Below the pieces are notes generated by a model, which searched no databases, was not told the origin of the DNA, and was given only the letters and a program-made list of their open reading frames with translations. Positions 40,288-47,144 of a stretch of DNA of 56,483 nucleotides are shown in pieces. The position numbers and the translations under genes are program-made. How positions within the stretch are numbered: position 1 is the stretch's first letter; the number at the start of each line of letters is the position of its first letter. The stretch is from a virus, in IMG/VR virus record IMGVR_UViG_3300024520_000087, positions 1-56,483 of that record; one strand, given 5' to 3'.

Positions 40288-41129
40288 GTTTAAATAAAAA
40301 ATGGGTTGGGAGCCACCCCAACAACTACATGGTTGGTAGGAATGGTCGAACCATTTCCTTTATTGTTCTTCATTGGATAGTTGGTACATTGGAATCCGCA
40401 GACTCTACTTTCGCCAACCCCGACAGAATTGCTTCAGCAACTTATGGTGTAGGTGGCGAGCAAGTTCATCAGTATGTTAAAGAGGAAGACACTTCATACG
40501 CCAACGGCAACTGGGAAAAGAATTTAACTTCAATATCCATTGAACACGAAGGTGGACAATTACTTGCTGACGGCAAAACAAGAATGAAACCTTCCGACAA
40601 AACACATGAGACGAGTATTAAATTGGTAACCGAGCTTTGCAAGAAATATGGTATCCCAGCAGACAAAGATCACATACTTAAACACAGTGATGTAGGAGAC
40701 AAACCAACACAATGTCCTGGGACATTAGACATAAACAAAATCATTAGAGAAGTAAAAAAGAATCTAGGTGAACAAACAACATCTCCAGTAAGACAATTGA
40801 TCACTGATATACTTTTAGCCCTTAAGGGAGAGACCAGTGAAAACGAGATAGATGCTTGGGAAAAGAAATTCACCAACCCCAAAGAAATGATCGAAGAGTT
40901 GTTAATGAATGACGGTACTGTCAAAAAAAGATGGATAGAAAGTCCCATGAACGAGGCAATTAAAAATTGTAACGAAAATTGGCAGTCCCAACTAAACACT
41001 GCTAACCATAAGATAATCGAAGTACAACAAACAGTATCAGAACTGCATGACCGAAAGGTCGAAGACTTTGACTGGCGAGTACTATTAAGACTTACATGGA
41101 AGAGGTTTTTAAATAGAGGAGGTGATTAG
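40284..41129 (+). CDS. N-acetylmuramoyl-L-alanine amidase endolysin (Amidase_2)
   Basis: 281 residues. The zinc ligands of the type 2 amidase are visible: H30 in FIVLHW, H134 in ILKHSDVGDKPTQCPG and C144 in the same block. IEHEG (about 86-90) supplies the conserved catalytic region. A C-terminal helical region (residues 155-281) may bind wall. No signal peptide, so release depends on a holin. Start overlaps the preceding stop. Confidence 0.93.
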   Translation: MSLNKKWVGSHPNNYMVGRNGRTISFIVLHWIVGTLESADSTFANPDRIASATYGVGGEQVHQYVKEEDTSYANGNWEKNLTSISIEHEGGQLLADGKTRMKPSDKTHETSIKLVTELCKKYGIPADKDHILKHSDVGDKPTQCPGTLDINKIIREVKKNLGEQTTSPVRQLITDILLALKGETSENEIDAWEKKFTNPKEMIEELLMNDGTVKKRWIESPMNEAIKNCNENWQSQLNTANHKIIEVQQTVSELHDRKVEDFDWRVLLRLTWKRFLNRGGD

Positions 41130-41130
41130 T

Positions 41131-41358
41131 ATGGCGAGTAAAATTTTACTTAGCAAACAAGGAAGACTAATTAGTGAAGATCTTAAAAAGATTGGGACTG
41201 GTGCTCTTATGGCGGGTGTCGGTGCATCACTCTTTTATTTATTGGACGGATTAACGGGTGTTGATTTTGGAGAACAATGGACTCCGATAGTCGTTGCCAT
41301 TCTAGGAATACTTTCCAACACGGTAAGAAAGGCGGCGTCTGAAACGAATTACAAGTAG
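41131..41358 (+). CDS. Holin-like membrane protein
   Basis: 75 residues from ATG 41131 with AGAGGAGGTGATT upstream. Two hydrophobic segments, GTGALMAGVGASLFYLLDG and WTPIVVAILGILSNTV, separated by a short loop, with basic N-terminus and C-terminus. This is class II holin architecture, right after the endolysin. It ends the late operon. Confidence 0.7.
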   Translation: MASKILLSKQGRLISEDLKKIGTGALMAGVGASLFYLLDGLTGVDFGEQWTPIVVAILGILSNTVRKAASETNYK

Positions 41359-41362
41359 GGGG

Positions 41363-41391
41363 TTGATTTGGGCTTAGTTTGTCTATAGAAT
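41363..41391 (+). promoter_or_regulatory. Leaderless-type promoter TTGATT-17-TAGAAT
   Basis: TTGATT at 41363-41368, 17-nt spacer, TAGAAT at 41386-41391, 7 nt, ATG 41399. Distance 36 nt. GGGGG precedes the -35. The other ATG at 41390 overlaps the -10, so it cannot be in the transcript. Confidence 0.75.
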
Positions 41392-41398
41392 GAGACAA

Positions 41399-41623
41399 AT
41401 GGATGTATCTGAGCTTTCTTCATCAGAACTAAAACAGGTAAGACTTGACAGACTGAACGAACTCTATAGTGTTCTCACTGACATTTACTCTCTTCAGGGA
41501 AATGTTGCTATGAATAGGGCTTATCTCGACGGTGTCCCTGTAACAAAAATTGCTAAATGGTTTGACGTTTCTCCACAAGTTATCCGCAAAGTTCTTAACA
41601 AATTTAAGAATACAGATGACTAG
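41399..41623 (+). CDS. HTH DNA-binding protein
   Basis: 74 residues from ATG 41399, set by the promoter. After a helical N-terminus, GVPVTKIAKWFDVSPQVIRK (about residues 46-65) is a helix-turn-helix of the sigma-like/Trp repressor kind, ending NKFKNTDD. First gene of the middle block, so it may switch transcription from late to replication genes or the reverse. Confidence 0.65.
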   Translation: MDVSELSSSELKQVRLDRLNELYSVLTDIYSLQGNVAMNRAYLDGVPVTKIAKWFDVSPQVIRKVLNKFKNTDD

Positions 41624-42053
41624 TCAAACCGAAGAAGAAATAAAAGAAGAACTCGAAGAAGCTCTTGGTTCTGGAGAAGAAGAGAAAAAAGTTAAACCTA
41701 CTCCATCCAAGGCTGTTCCTGGTGCAAGTGCTTCAACAAATGTAAGGATGTGGGTCGATGAATATGCTGTTGATTTCACAATGAATGGGAAGACAGACAG
41801 AGAAGTTTTTGAAAGGGCTCTTAAGGTAATTGATGCAGCAAAAGAAAGAGGATGGGAACCTTCATGGAAAAACGACACTGTAGTGTCATCACAAACATCT
41901 CCGCAGACTGCACCAAGTCAACCAGGGGATGTCCCAACATGTCCAACACACAATAGACCCATGAGATCGTTCGATGGACGTTACGGCCAGTATTACAAGT
42001 GCACAGCTAAATTAGATGATGGAACTTGGTGTAATGAGAAGGGTAAAAAATAA
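41616..42053 (+). CDS. Hypothetical zinc-binding protein
   Basis: 145 residues from ATG 41616, overlapping the HTH stop by 8 nt. Acidic N-terminus (EEEIKEELEEALGSGEEEKK), a central WVDEYAVDFTMNGKTDREVF part, then CPTHNRPMRSFDGRYGQYYK and CNEKGKK: Cys/His likely bind one zinc. Similar layouts occur in phage proteins near replication genes. Confidence 0.6.
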   Translation: MTSQTEEEIKEELEEALGSGEEEKKVKPTPSKAVPGASASTNVRMWVDEYAVDFTMNGKTDREVFERALKVIDAAKERGWEPSWKNDTVVSSQTSPQTAPSQPGDVPTCPTHNRPMRSFDGRYGQYYKCTAKLDDGTWCNEKGKK

Positions 42054-42124
42054 TGACCTCGTATTGCTCCGTTTCCAAAGGTCAACCAGGTCATGTAGGA
42101 CATTCTAATCAAAAAACCAAGTAA
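42053..42124 (+). CDS. Possible 23-residue ORF
   Basis: The ATG shares its A with the previous TAA. Sequence MTSYCSVSKGQPGHVGHSNQ plus KTK. Cys and His present but no other support; the region also holds the terminator. Confidence 0.25.
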   Translation: MTSYCSVSKGQPGHVGHSNQKTK

Positions 42125-42142
42125 ATATCAAATTAAAGATTG

Positions 42143-42193
42143 AATAGCGTGGGTGATTGTTGGGCAGGCTTCCATTCACGCTATTGAGTTTTT
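42143..42193 (+). terminator. Terminator-like hairpin
   Basis: AATAGCGTG (42143-42151) pairs perfectly with CACGCTATT (42177-42185) over a 25-nt loop, followed after GAG by TTTTT. The loop is long, so efficiency is uncertain. Lies between the HTH block and the initiator gene. Confidence 0.55.
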
Positions 42194-42286
42194 AATTTAA
42201 ACTCCCTCAGGAAGAGTGTAGAACTTTAGGTTTCACACCGAGCGTCTTAGACAATTCGGGAGGACATTTTTCATGAGTTTTAATTG

Positions 42287-42316
42287 TTGACAAGAAAGGC
42301 TTTAGTCTCCTAAGAT
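42287..42316 (+). promoter_or_regulatory. Leaderless-type promoter TTGACA-18-TAAGAT for the initiator
   Basis: TTGACA at 42287-42292, 18-nt spacer, TAAGAT at 42311-42316, 7 nt to ATG 42324 (37 nt from the -35). An ATG at 42315 overlaps the -10 and is excluded as a start. Confidence 0.75.
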
Positions 42317-42323
42317 GTACATA

Positions 42324-43064
42324 ATGCATAGTGATAAGTTTCCAGGCTTCCCTCGTGAGTTAGAAAAATCCTATTGGCAATTCCCCACAATAATCAACGG
42401 TCACGCACATTCTCTGACTGGTGCTGAGTTTAAAGTATTGTGGTATATTCTCCGCCACACATTTGGATGGCAAAAGACTACAGACAGGCTTTCTTTGTCT
42501 CAAATTTGCAACGGTATCAAGAAAAGGAATGGAGAACATTTCGACAAGGGGACTGGTTTGTCAAAACCTTGGGTGATAAAAGCAACAAAGACACTTGAAA
42601 GGAAAGGATTCATTAAAGTCAAAAGGTCTAAAGGGAAGTCCAATGAGATCACTTTAATGATCACTGGTAAAGAAAATAAACCAGTTAATAAAGTTAACCA
42701 GAACCAGTTAAGAAAGTTAACCAGAACTGGTAAAGAAAGTTTACATACAATAGATATTACCAATAGAATACCAATAAAAGATTCCGACATTGCTCCGAAA
42801 AGCAAGTCGGGCTCTTGTCCTAATAAACAAGAAACTCATAAAGGATGTATAGAGTTTATTGATTCTTTTGCAGAAAGCCGTGGTGTTAAATTTGCTAACT
42901 ATCCTAAACAGATAAATGGTTTACATAAGTTATTAAGAGCTGGTTATACGTTTAGCCAAATAAACAAACAGATTGACGTTATGGAGAAGAAGAAGTTCTG
43001 GATGAGTAATGGTTTCGATTTAATGAACGTTGTAAATGAAATAGGAAAGGGAAGTTATGGCTAG
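42324..43064 (+). CDS. Replication initiator, lambda O-like N-terminal domain
   Basis: 246 residues. Residues about 10-107 are the winged-helix Phage_rep_O type: FPRELEKSYWQFPTIINGHA, LTGAEFKVLWYILRHTFGWQ and LSKPWVIKATKTLERKGFIK. A flexible linker (residues 113-150) is encoded by the iteron block, as in lambda O, where the origin sits inside the gene. The C-terminus (ESRGVKFANYPKQINGLHKL) may recruit a helicase loader. No helicase or loader gene is seen. Confidence 0.85.
   Translation: MHSDKFPGFPRELEKSYWQFPTIINGHAHSLTGAEFKVLWYILRHTFGWQKTTDRLSLSQICNGIKKRNGEHFDKGTGLSKPWVIKATKTLERKGFIKVKRSKGKSNEITLMITGKENKPVNKVNQNQLRKLTRTGKESLHTIDITNRIPIKDSDIAPKSKSGSCPNKQETHKGCIEFIDSFAESRGVKFANYPKQINGLHKLLRAGYTFSQINKQIDVMEKKKFWMSNGFDLMNVVNEIGKGSYG
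42663..42743 (+). repeat. Iterons: probable origin of replication
   Basis: Four related 17-nt units: CTGGTAAAGAAAATAAA (42664), CCAGTTAATAAAGTTAA (42681), CCAGTTAAGAAAGTTAA (42704) and CTGGTAAAGAAAGTTTA (42727). Copies 2-4 are 23 nt apart, with CCAGAA between. Because 23 is not a multiple of three, the units are read in different frames, so selection acts on DNA, not peptide. An A/T-rich stretch, 42741-42780, follows, as in lambda-type origins. Confidence 0.75.
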
Positions 43065-43398
43065 AAGGAAAACGGTTGAAGAGAAACCCAAGAAACAAGT
43101 TCCGACCATTTCTAAGAAAGAATTTGCTCAAAAGTGTGATACATGGGATCTATACTACGAGAAAGCACGTGATACTAAGGCTGCAAAAAGATTCAGAGCA
43201 CAAATGGAAGCGTGGAAAAAGGGAAACTTTGTCCTTGTCCAGCAGTTTGCCGATAAAGCACGAGAACAGACGGAGAACCAAGAGTGGGAGTTAGAGGTTC
43301 CGCCGTTTAAAGATCCACGTGCACAAATAAGGAGAGGGGAGATTGAAATAGAAATAGATATCATTTCTTATGCTAAGGATGTGTTTAGTACGAATTAA
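43057..43398 (+). CDS. Hypothetical protein downstream of the initiator
   Basis: 113 residues, basic N-terminus (MARRKTVEEKPKKQ), helical, overlapping the initiator by 8 nt. The location suggests a replication partner, such as a loader, but no P-loop or zinc motif is visible. Confidence 0.55.
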   Translation: MARRKTVEEKPKKQVPTISKKEFAQKCDTWDLYYEKARDTKAAKRFRAQMEAWKKGNFVLVQQFADKAREQTENQEWELEVPPFKDPRAQIRRGEIEIEIDIISYAKDVFSTN

Positions 43399-43614
43399 AT
43401 GCCACAAATAAAAGAAAAATTAAAGGCGGTTGTTGTAGAAAGAGATTCCACAATCACGGAAAAGAATTCCGCAAAAGAATCTCACGCTATAAATTTATTG
43501 GTTCGCTTATTGGATAAAGCAGAAATATTTCAATACGAGGAAAGAGTGAGAATCATTGCAATAATTGAAACCCTATTAGATAAATCGCCGAATAAGCCGA
43601 GTAAATGGAAATAG
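43399..43614 (+). CDS. Small helical protein
   Basis: 71 residues directly after the preceding stop. Charged, helical (HAINLLVRLLDKAEIFQYEE). The family is unknown. Confidence 0.5.
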   Translation: MPQIKEKLKAVVVERDSTITEKNSAKESHAINLLVRLLDKAEIFQYEERVRIIAIIETLLDKSPNKPSKWK

Positions 43615-44003
43615 TTAATAACTCACACGGATGGTATGAAACATTAATCGACGAGTGTAGACAAATCCTCACCGAGCATGTATTCCTTTCCAACTGGACT
43701 CTCATCGAAGGTTATTGGTCTTTGGGGCGGAGAATAGACAAAGACAAACATCGATTAAAACGTCACGCCGTGACGCGAATTGCAAAGGATATGGGCAAAA
43801 GCAGACGAACAATTGAAAGAGCTGTTCAGTTTTACAAAAAGTATCCCGACCTTAATTTGTTACCAGAAGGTAAAAATACTTCATGGCACAGGATAGTAAA
43901 CAAGTATCTTCCAGAAACATCAGGCAAGACCGAAAAGAAAGAGAAAAAGGTAAAATGTCCCAACTGTTCCTTTGAATTCAGCCCCCTGTTGACACACGAG
44001 TAG
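43605..44003 (+). CDS. DUF1016-N-like protein with HTH and zinc tail
   Basis: 132 residues. The start (YETLIDECRQILTEHVFLSN, then WTLIEGYWSLGRRI) resembles the N-terminal helical bundle of YhcG/DUF1016 proteins, typically L-L-x-x-Y-W-x-L-G-R-x-I. A DMGKSRRTIERAVQF segment follows, which could be an HTH, and the end has CPNCSFEF, half a zinc ribbon. Probably DNA-binding. No nuclease domain present. Confidence 0.6.
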   Translation: MEIVNNSHGWYETLIDECRQILTEHVFLSNWTLIEGYWSLGRRIDKDKHRLKRHAVTRIAKDMGKSRRTIERAVQFYKKYPDLNLLPEGKNTSWHRIVNKYLPETSGKTEKKEKKVKCPNCSFEFSPLLTHE

Positions 44004-44017
44004 AGTAATGATATTTT
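43989..44017 (+). promoter_or_regulatory. Promoter TTGACA-17-TATTTT with AGGTAA-G-TTACCT dyad
   Basis: TTGACA at 43989-43994 and TATTTT at 44012-44017. The dyad AGGTAAGTTACCT (44018-44030) sits at the expected start site, an operator position. No ATG at 36 nt; the first ATGs are at 44039 and 44059. Confidence 0.5.
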
Positions 44018-44058
44018 AGGTAAGTTACCTGTTTGGGCATGAAAGAACGTTTGAACCA

Positions 44059-44127
44059 ATGTTGCTTAAAAACTTCTACAGAGGCTTTGCTGCATCCATG
44101 TTGGCCGCTAAAGTGGGTGATCAATAA
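44059..44127 (+). CDS. Possible 22-residue ORF
   Basis: MLLKNFYRGFAASMLAAKVG plus DQ, from ATG 44059. The composition is protein-like. It lies between two promoters and could be the transcript of the first. No ribosome binding site. Confidence 0.25.
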   Translation: MLLKNFYRGFAASMLAAKVGDQ

Positions 44128-44134
44128 CCCCCCA

Positions 44135-44163
44135 TTGACACAAGTGGTTATTAATAATAATAT
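44135..44163 (+). promoter_or_regulatory. Leaderless-type promoter TTGACA-17-TAATAT
   Basis: TTGACA at 44135-44140, 17-nt spacer, TAATAT at 44158-44163, 7 nt to ATG 44171: 36 nt in total. Confidence 0.78.
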
Positions 44164-44170
44164 TATCTCA

Positions 44171-44335
44171 ATGAGCGCATTTTCAGTACCACTAGGGACA
44201 ACTTTCTTCAATAGAGTCCAGGCTCTTTTTTATAGGGCAATCAACTGTAATCACGATGGGCAATTCCATCTCGACGTGGGAGACGAAGATCATATTTATT
44301 TTTATTGCTTTCGCTGCTTAAGGAGAACAAACTAA
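44171..44335 (+). CDS. Small zinc-finger-like protein
   Basis: 54 residues from ATG 44171. A longer in-frame ORF from 44033 would run through the promoter and is rejected. C28 and H30 (NCNHDG), then YCFRC with two Cys near the end, could form one zinc site. It may be a small regulator produced at high level from its own promoter. Confidence 0.6.
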   Translation: MSAFSVPLGTTFFNRVQALFYRAINCNHDGQFHLDVGDEDHIYFYCFRCLRRTN

Positions 44336-44547
44336 TGGACACAATACAAGAATTACAAAGAGCAGCCATGGAAAGTGCAACCAGGGCCATTGTAGAAATG
44401 ATCGACAAACACTTAGCGACGGTGAAGTTTAAAGGAAAGAAAGACAAGGTTTATGAGAAAGGATACAAGGATGGGTTGAAGGAATTAAGGGAAATACTGG
44501 AAAGTTATCTGAAAGGAAAATCAAACGGAAATGGCAAGCGTAATTAA
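44335..44547 (+). CDS. Small helical protein
   Basis: 70 residues from ATG 44335 with AAGGAGAAC upstream. Helical (IQELQRAAMESATRAIVEMI) with a basic C-terminus. The function is unknown. Confidence 0.55.
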   Translation: MDTIQELQRAAMESATRAIVEMIDKHLATVKFKGKKDKVYEKGYKDGLKELREILESYLKGKSNGNGKRN

Positions 44548-44737
44548 TATAAAAAAAATCAACTTGGTCTACGAAGACGGTAGTGAAGCAACGCTCACAG
44601 GAGAGAGTGCCACGTCTGCTGCTAAGGCTATGTTTTCTGGAACCCAGACATTTAATCAAGACGATTGGGAGCTTAGGGGTGGTGTTCCCAAAAAGAAGGG
44701 TTTATTGAGAAAGATACTTAATTTTATAAAAGAATAA
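44531..44737 (+). CDS. Small hypothetical protein
   Basis: 68 residues overlapping the previous gene by 17 nt. N-terminal strand (INIKKINLVYEDGSEATLTG), then a helix and basic end. No family seen. Confidence 0.5.
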   Translation: MASVINIKKINLVYEDGSEATLTGESATSAAKAMFSGTQTFNQDDWELRGGVPKKKGLLRKILNFIKE

Positions 44738-44738
44738 T

Positions 44739-44927
44739 ATGTTAAAAGGAATTATTTTAGTACTCATAGGTTTCATTTCGTACTCAGCAGTGATGTTCAT
44801 TTATTCTGAGGGTTTCAAAAAAGGTGGCCAGGTTCAAAAGAAAGAAAGTAGACAAAGATGCCGAAAGAATTTAAGTAAACGAAGACAAGCAAAAAAAATT
44901 AGACGTAGGAAAGGCGGTGATAAGTAA
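44739..44927 (+). CDS. Small membrane protein
   Basis: 62 residues from a TAATATG junction. One hydrophobic span (LKGIILVLIGFISYSAVMFI), then a strongly basic cytoplasmic tail. Directly precedes the SPFH gene, overlapping by one base, so a joint membrane function is possible. Confidence 0.55.
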   Translation: MLKGIILVLIGFISYSAVMFIYSEGFKKGGQVQKKESRQRCRKNLSKRRQAKKIRRRKGGDK

Positions 44928-45790
44928 TGGAAAATTTAACAGACGGAGAGAAAAAGAAACTATTCGGAATAGTTAAACTAGGTTTCCTCTCTTTTATCGC
45001 ATTAATCATCCTTTTCCTTGCTGTTGAAACAGTCGAAGCTGGAACAGTGAAAGTTGTTACAAGATGGGGAAGAGTTACAGGTAGAGTCCTTGAACCAGGA
45101 GTTCATTTTTTGTGGCCTTTCGCTGAAAGAAGTCTTGAATATGACACCAAGAAAGTTATTTATGAGACAACCACAGAAGTTAAACAAGAAGGTTCAGACG
45201 CTGACTACAAGGACTTTCCAGTTGATACCAACACCGAAGATGGTCAACAAGTAGATATTTTCTACACAGTTCGATTCTCTACCGATCCTACGAAAGCAGG
45301 ATGGATCGCACAAAACATTGGATCTCAGGGTGCAGTAGTTGAAAAGATTGTTAAAACTGAATCAAGAATCTGGGCTAGGAATATACCTAGAAGGTTTGAT
45401 GCAGAAGATCTTTACAGTGGAAATGGTTCACAAGAAGTACAAGATCAAATTTTCACCTCTTTGAGTACAACCTTTAGTGAGAATGGTTTGATACTAGACT
45501 CAGTTGGTATTCGAGAAATCAAATTCACCAATGAATATGTAGCTGCAATCGAAGCTAAACAGTTAGAAGCAGTTAAGGTTAAAACCGCTGAGAACATAGC
45601 TGAAAGAGCCGTGTTCGAGAAAGAAGCTAGAATAACTCAAGCAGAAGGTCAAGCTAGGGAGCAAGAACTTCAGAAGACATCAATTTCTAGTGAATTACTT
45701 GAGAAAATGTGGATCGAGAAGTGGAATGGAAATCTACCCAACTACATGATGGGAGATAGCCAAGCATTGATTCAATTGCCTCAACAGTAG
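44927..45790 (+). CDS. SPFH/prohibitin-like membrane protein
   Basis: 287 residues. One N-terminal membrane span (about 12-33), then the band-7 domain: GTVKVVTRWGRVTGRVLEPG, VHFLWPFAERSLEYDTKKVI, DGQQVDIFYTVRFS, and a coiled-coil C-terminus (KQLEAVKVKTAENIAERAVF, RITQAEGQA). This is HflC/HflK/prohibitin architecture. Host HflKC holds the FtsH protease, which in lambda controls CII. A phage copy could sit in the membrane and alter proteolysis or membrane domains. Good ribosome site AAAGGCGGTGAT. Confidence 0.85.
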   Translation: MENLTDGEKKKLFGIVKLGFLSFIALIILFLAVETVEAGTVKVVTRWGRVTGRVLEPGVHFLWPFAERSLEYDTKKVIYETTTEVKQEGSDADYKDFPVDTNTEDGQQVDIFYTVRFSTDPTKAGWIAQNIGSQGAVVEKIVKTESRIWARNIPRRFDAEDLYSGNGSQEVQDQIFTSLSTTFSENGLILDSVGIREIKFTNEYVAAIEAKQLEAVKVKTAENIAERAVFEKEARITQAEGQAREQELQKTSISSELLEKMWIEKWNGNLPNYMMGDSQALIQLPQQ

Positions 45791-45830
45791 TTTTTATACC
45801 CAGCCCTTCTATTATGAGATGGGTTGGACT

Positions 45831-46079
45831 ATGAAAATTAAAGAATTAACAATCAGAAAAGCATCTGGTTACAAAAGGACCCTAAAAGATGCCGCAGGAA
45901 ACTATGACAGTACTAGTGGCGAGGCAGATGTGTCATTAACTGTGATGAGCGAGGATGGGGAAATAGATGCAACCGAAGTCATAGAGAGAGTTAAGAAACT
46001 AGTCAAAGAAACACTAGATCCTGACCCAGCTTGGATGAGGAAAGAGAAGAAGGAAGAATCGAAAGACTTACCTTTTTAA
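45831..46079 (+). CDS. Small hypothetical protein
   Basis: 82 residues from ATG 45831; an ATG at 45819 sits in the loop of a hairpin (CCAGCCC 45800-45806 with GGGTTGG 45821-45827). The protein has SYKRTL-like strands then VSLTVMSEDGEIDATEVIER and a helical, acidic tail. Unknown, but small proteins of this kind are often found near recombination genes. Confidence 0.5.
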   Translation: MKIKELTIRKASGYKRTLKDAAGNYDSTSGEADVSLTVMSEDGEIDATEVIERVKKLVKETLDPDPAWMRKEKKEESKDLPF

Positions 46080-46092
46080 TTCTGCTACATTT

Positions 46093-46341
46093 ATGTTAGT
46101 GGAAAAGTCTGAGTTTACAACAACTGGATTGACGGACGGAGAAGTAAAAGCTCCCGAGGCAGCAATGTTTAGGAAAATGATGACTGGTGAATATCCTGGC
46201 CAAAAGCGGATAGCAGTGAAGTTGATCGAAGAACCTGTACGTGATACAAATAGTAAATGGTCAGAGGTTCTAAAAAGAAAAATAAAGTCACTACTAAACA
46301 AGCTAAGAAAAAGGCGTGGACCATATTCAGCAAGTACGTAA
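46093..46341 (+). CDS. Small hypothetical protein
   Basis: 82 residues, basic C-terminus (KRKIKSLLNKLRKRRG). The start has a weak ribosome site. Overlaps the NinG gene by 85 nt in another frame, a long overlap, so either this gene's end or NinG's start may need correction. Confidence 0.5.
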   Translation: MLVEKSEFTTTGLTDGEVKAPEAAMFRKMMTGEYPGQKRIAVKLIEEPVRDTNSKWSEVLKRKIKSLLNKLRKRRGPYSAST

Positions 46342-46709
46342 GGACAAGAGACGCATTAAAAACCACTGGGGATTTGTATTCTGCAAAATGCGTTACATGT
46401 AACAGATTATATCCAACAACAGGCGTCGGAACTATGCAGGCAGGACACTTTATCGGAGGCAGAAACAATTCAATACTTTACGACGAAAGAGGAGTACACG
46501 CACAATGCTACGGATGTAATGTGGGAAAGAAAGGGAATATTGTTAAATACTACAAGTTTATGTTAAAGGAATACGGCCAAGAAGTGATAGATGATCTAGA
46601 ACACTTGTCTGGTCAAGTAAAACAAATGAAAGCATTTGAACACCTAGAAGTATTTGAGAAATACAAAAAGAAATTCGAAGAGTTAACTGGAGGTGGTAAC
46701 GATGACTAA
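46257..46709 (+). CDS. ninG: NinG/Rap-like recombination protein
   Basis: 150 residues. Zinc-binding Cys C45-x2-C48 (AKCVTC) and C84-x2-C87 (QCYGC) flank a TMQAGHFIGGRNNSILYDER block with the conserved A-G-H-(F/I)-I-x-(G/R) motif. This is the NinG/Rap family, an HNH-like fold that resolves recombination branches in lambda. Basic N-terminus for DNA. Supports a lambda-like middle region with the O-type initiator. Confidence 0.85.
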   Translation: MVRGSKKKNKVTTKQAKKKAWTIFSKYVRTRDALKTTGDLYSAKCVTCNRLYPTTGVGTMQAGHFIGGRNNSILYDERGVHAQCYGCNVGKKGNIVKYYKFMLKEYGQEVIDDLEHLSGQVKQMKAFEHLEVFEKYKKKFEELTGGGNDD

Positions 46710-46911
46710 TAGCCCAATGATTGGTAGATTAATGAAGCTAGATTCCCTTAAGCGTTGTGATTTAGAAGGCTGTACCACTGGACCAGTCAAGTCTGGATAC
46801 AGAATAAATAGCCCAGGTTTTGCAGGATTCTTTTGTGGCGCAGTACACGCTAGAGTTGCACATGGCAACATGGAAGCTCTCAAAAAAGAGCACAACTTAA
46901 AAATAGAATAA
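46702..46911 (+). CDS. Small Cys-containing protein
   Basis: 69 residues from ATG 46702 with GGAGGTGGTAAC upstream. Contains CDLEGC and GFFCG, a possible metal site. Unknown function; coupled to NinG. Confidence 0.55.
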   Translation: MTNSPMIGRLMKLDSLKRCDLEGCTTGPVKSGYRINSPGFAGFFCGAVHARVAHGNMEALKKEHNLKIE

Positions 46912-47144
46912 TGGCGACTAAATTAGTAAATCCAAGAGGAAGAACGATTGTGGTAGAGGATACCTCTGTTTCGTCGCTGCTTAAAAGAGGTTTTGTTTTC
47001 CCCCCAGAAGATCAAAAGGGTATGCGATATTCGCAAGTTCACGACAAAGGCGCAGATAATGCTAGACCTTACAGAAAGGAGAAGCAACCAGCCAAATTAA
47101 CAATTGAACGACTTGGAGACGTGTTGCCAGTAGATACGATATGA
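46911..47144 (+). CDS. Small hypothetical protein before the glycan island
   Basis: 77 residues, overlapping neighbours by 1 and 4 nt. The pattern TKLVNPRGRTIVVEDTSVSS with LLKRGFVFPPEDQKG recalls small proteins found beside phage glycosyltransferases. Function unknown. Confidence 0.55.
   Translation: MATKLVNPRGRTIVVEDTSVSSLLKRGFVFPPEDQKGMRYSQVHDKGADNARPYRKEKQPAKLTIERLGDVLPVDTI

Noticed and set aside
41390-41398. ATG at 41390 as start of the HTH gene
   Set aside because: It overlaps the -10 hexamer, so it would not be in the transcript; ATG 41399 fits the 36-nt rule.
44033-44170. In-frame extension of the 44171 gene back to 44033
   Set aside because: It runs through a strong promoter and gives a low-complexity peptide; ATG 44171 is placed exactly 36 nt from a perfect TTGACA.
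6143-44741. TAATATG as a set of -10 boxes
   Set aside because: No -35 lies upstream at a suitable distance and the ATG begins inside the hexamer, so gene-junction re-initiation explains it better.
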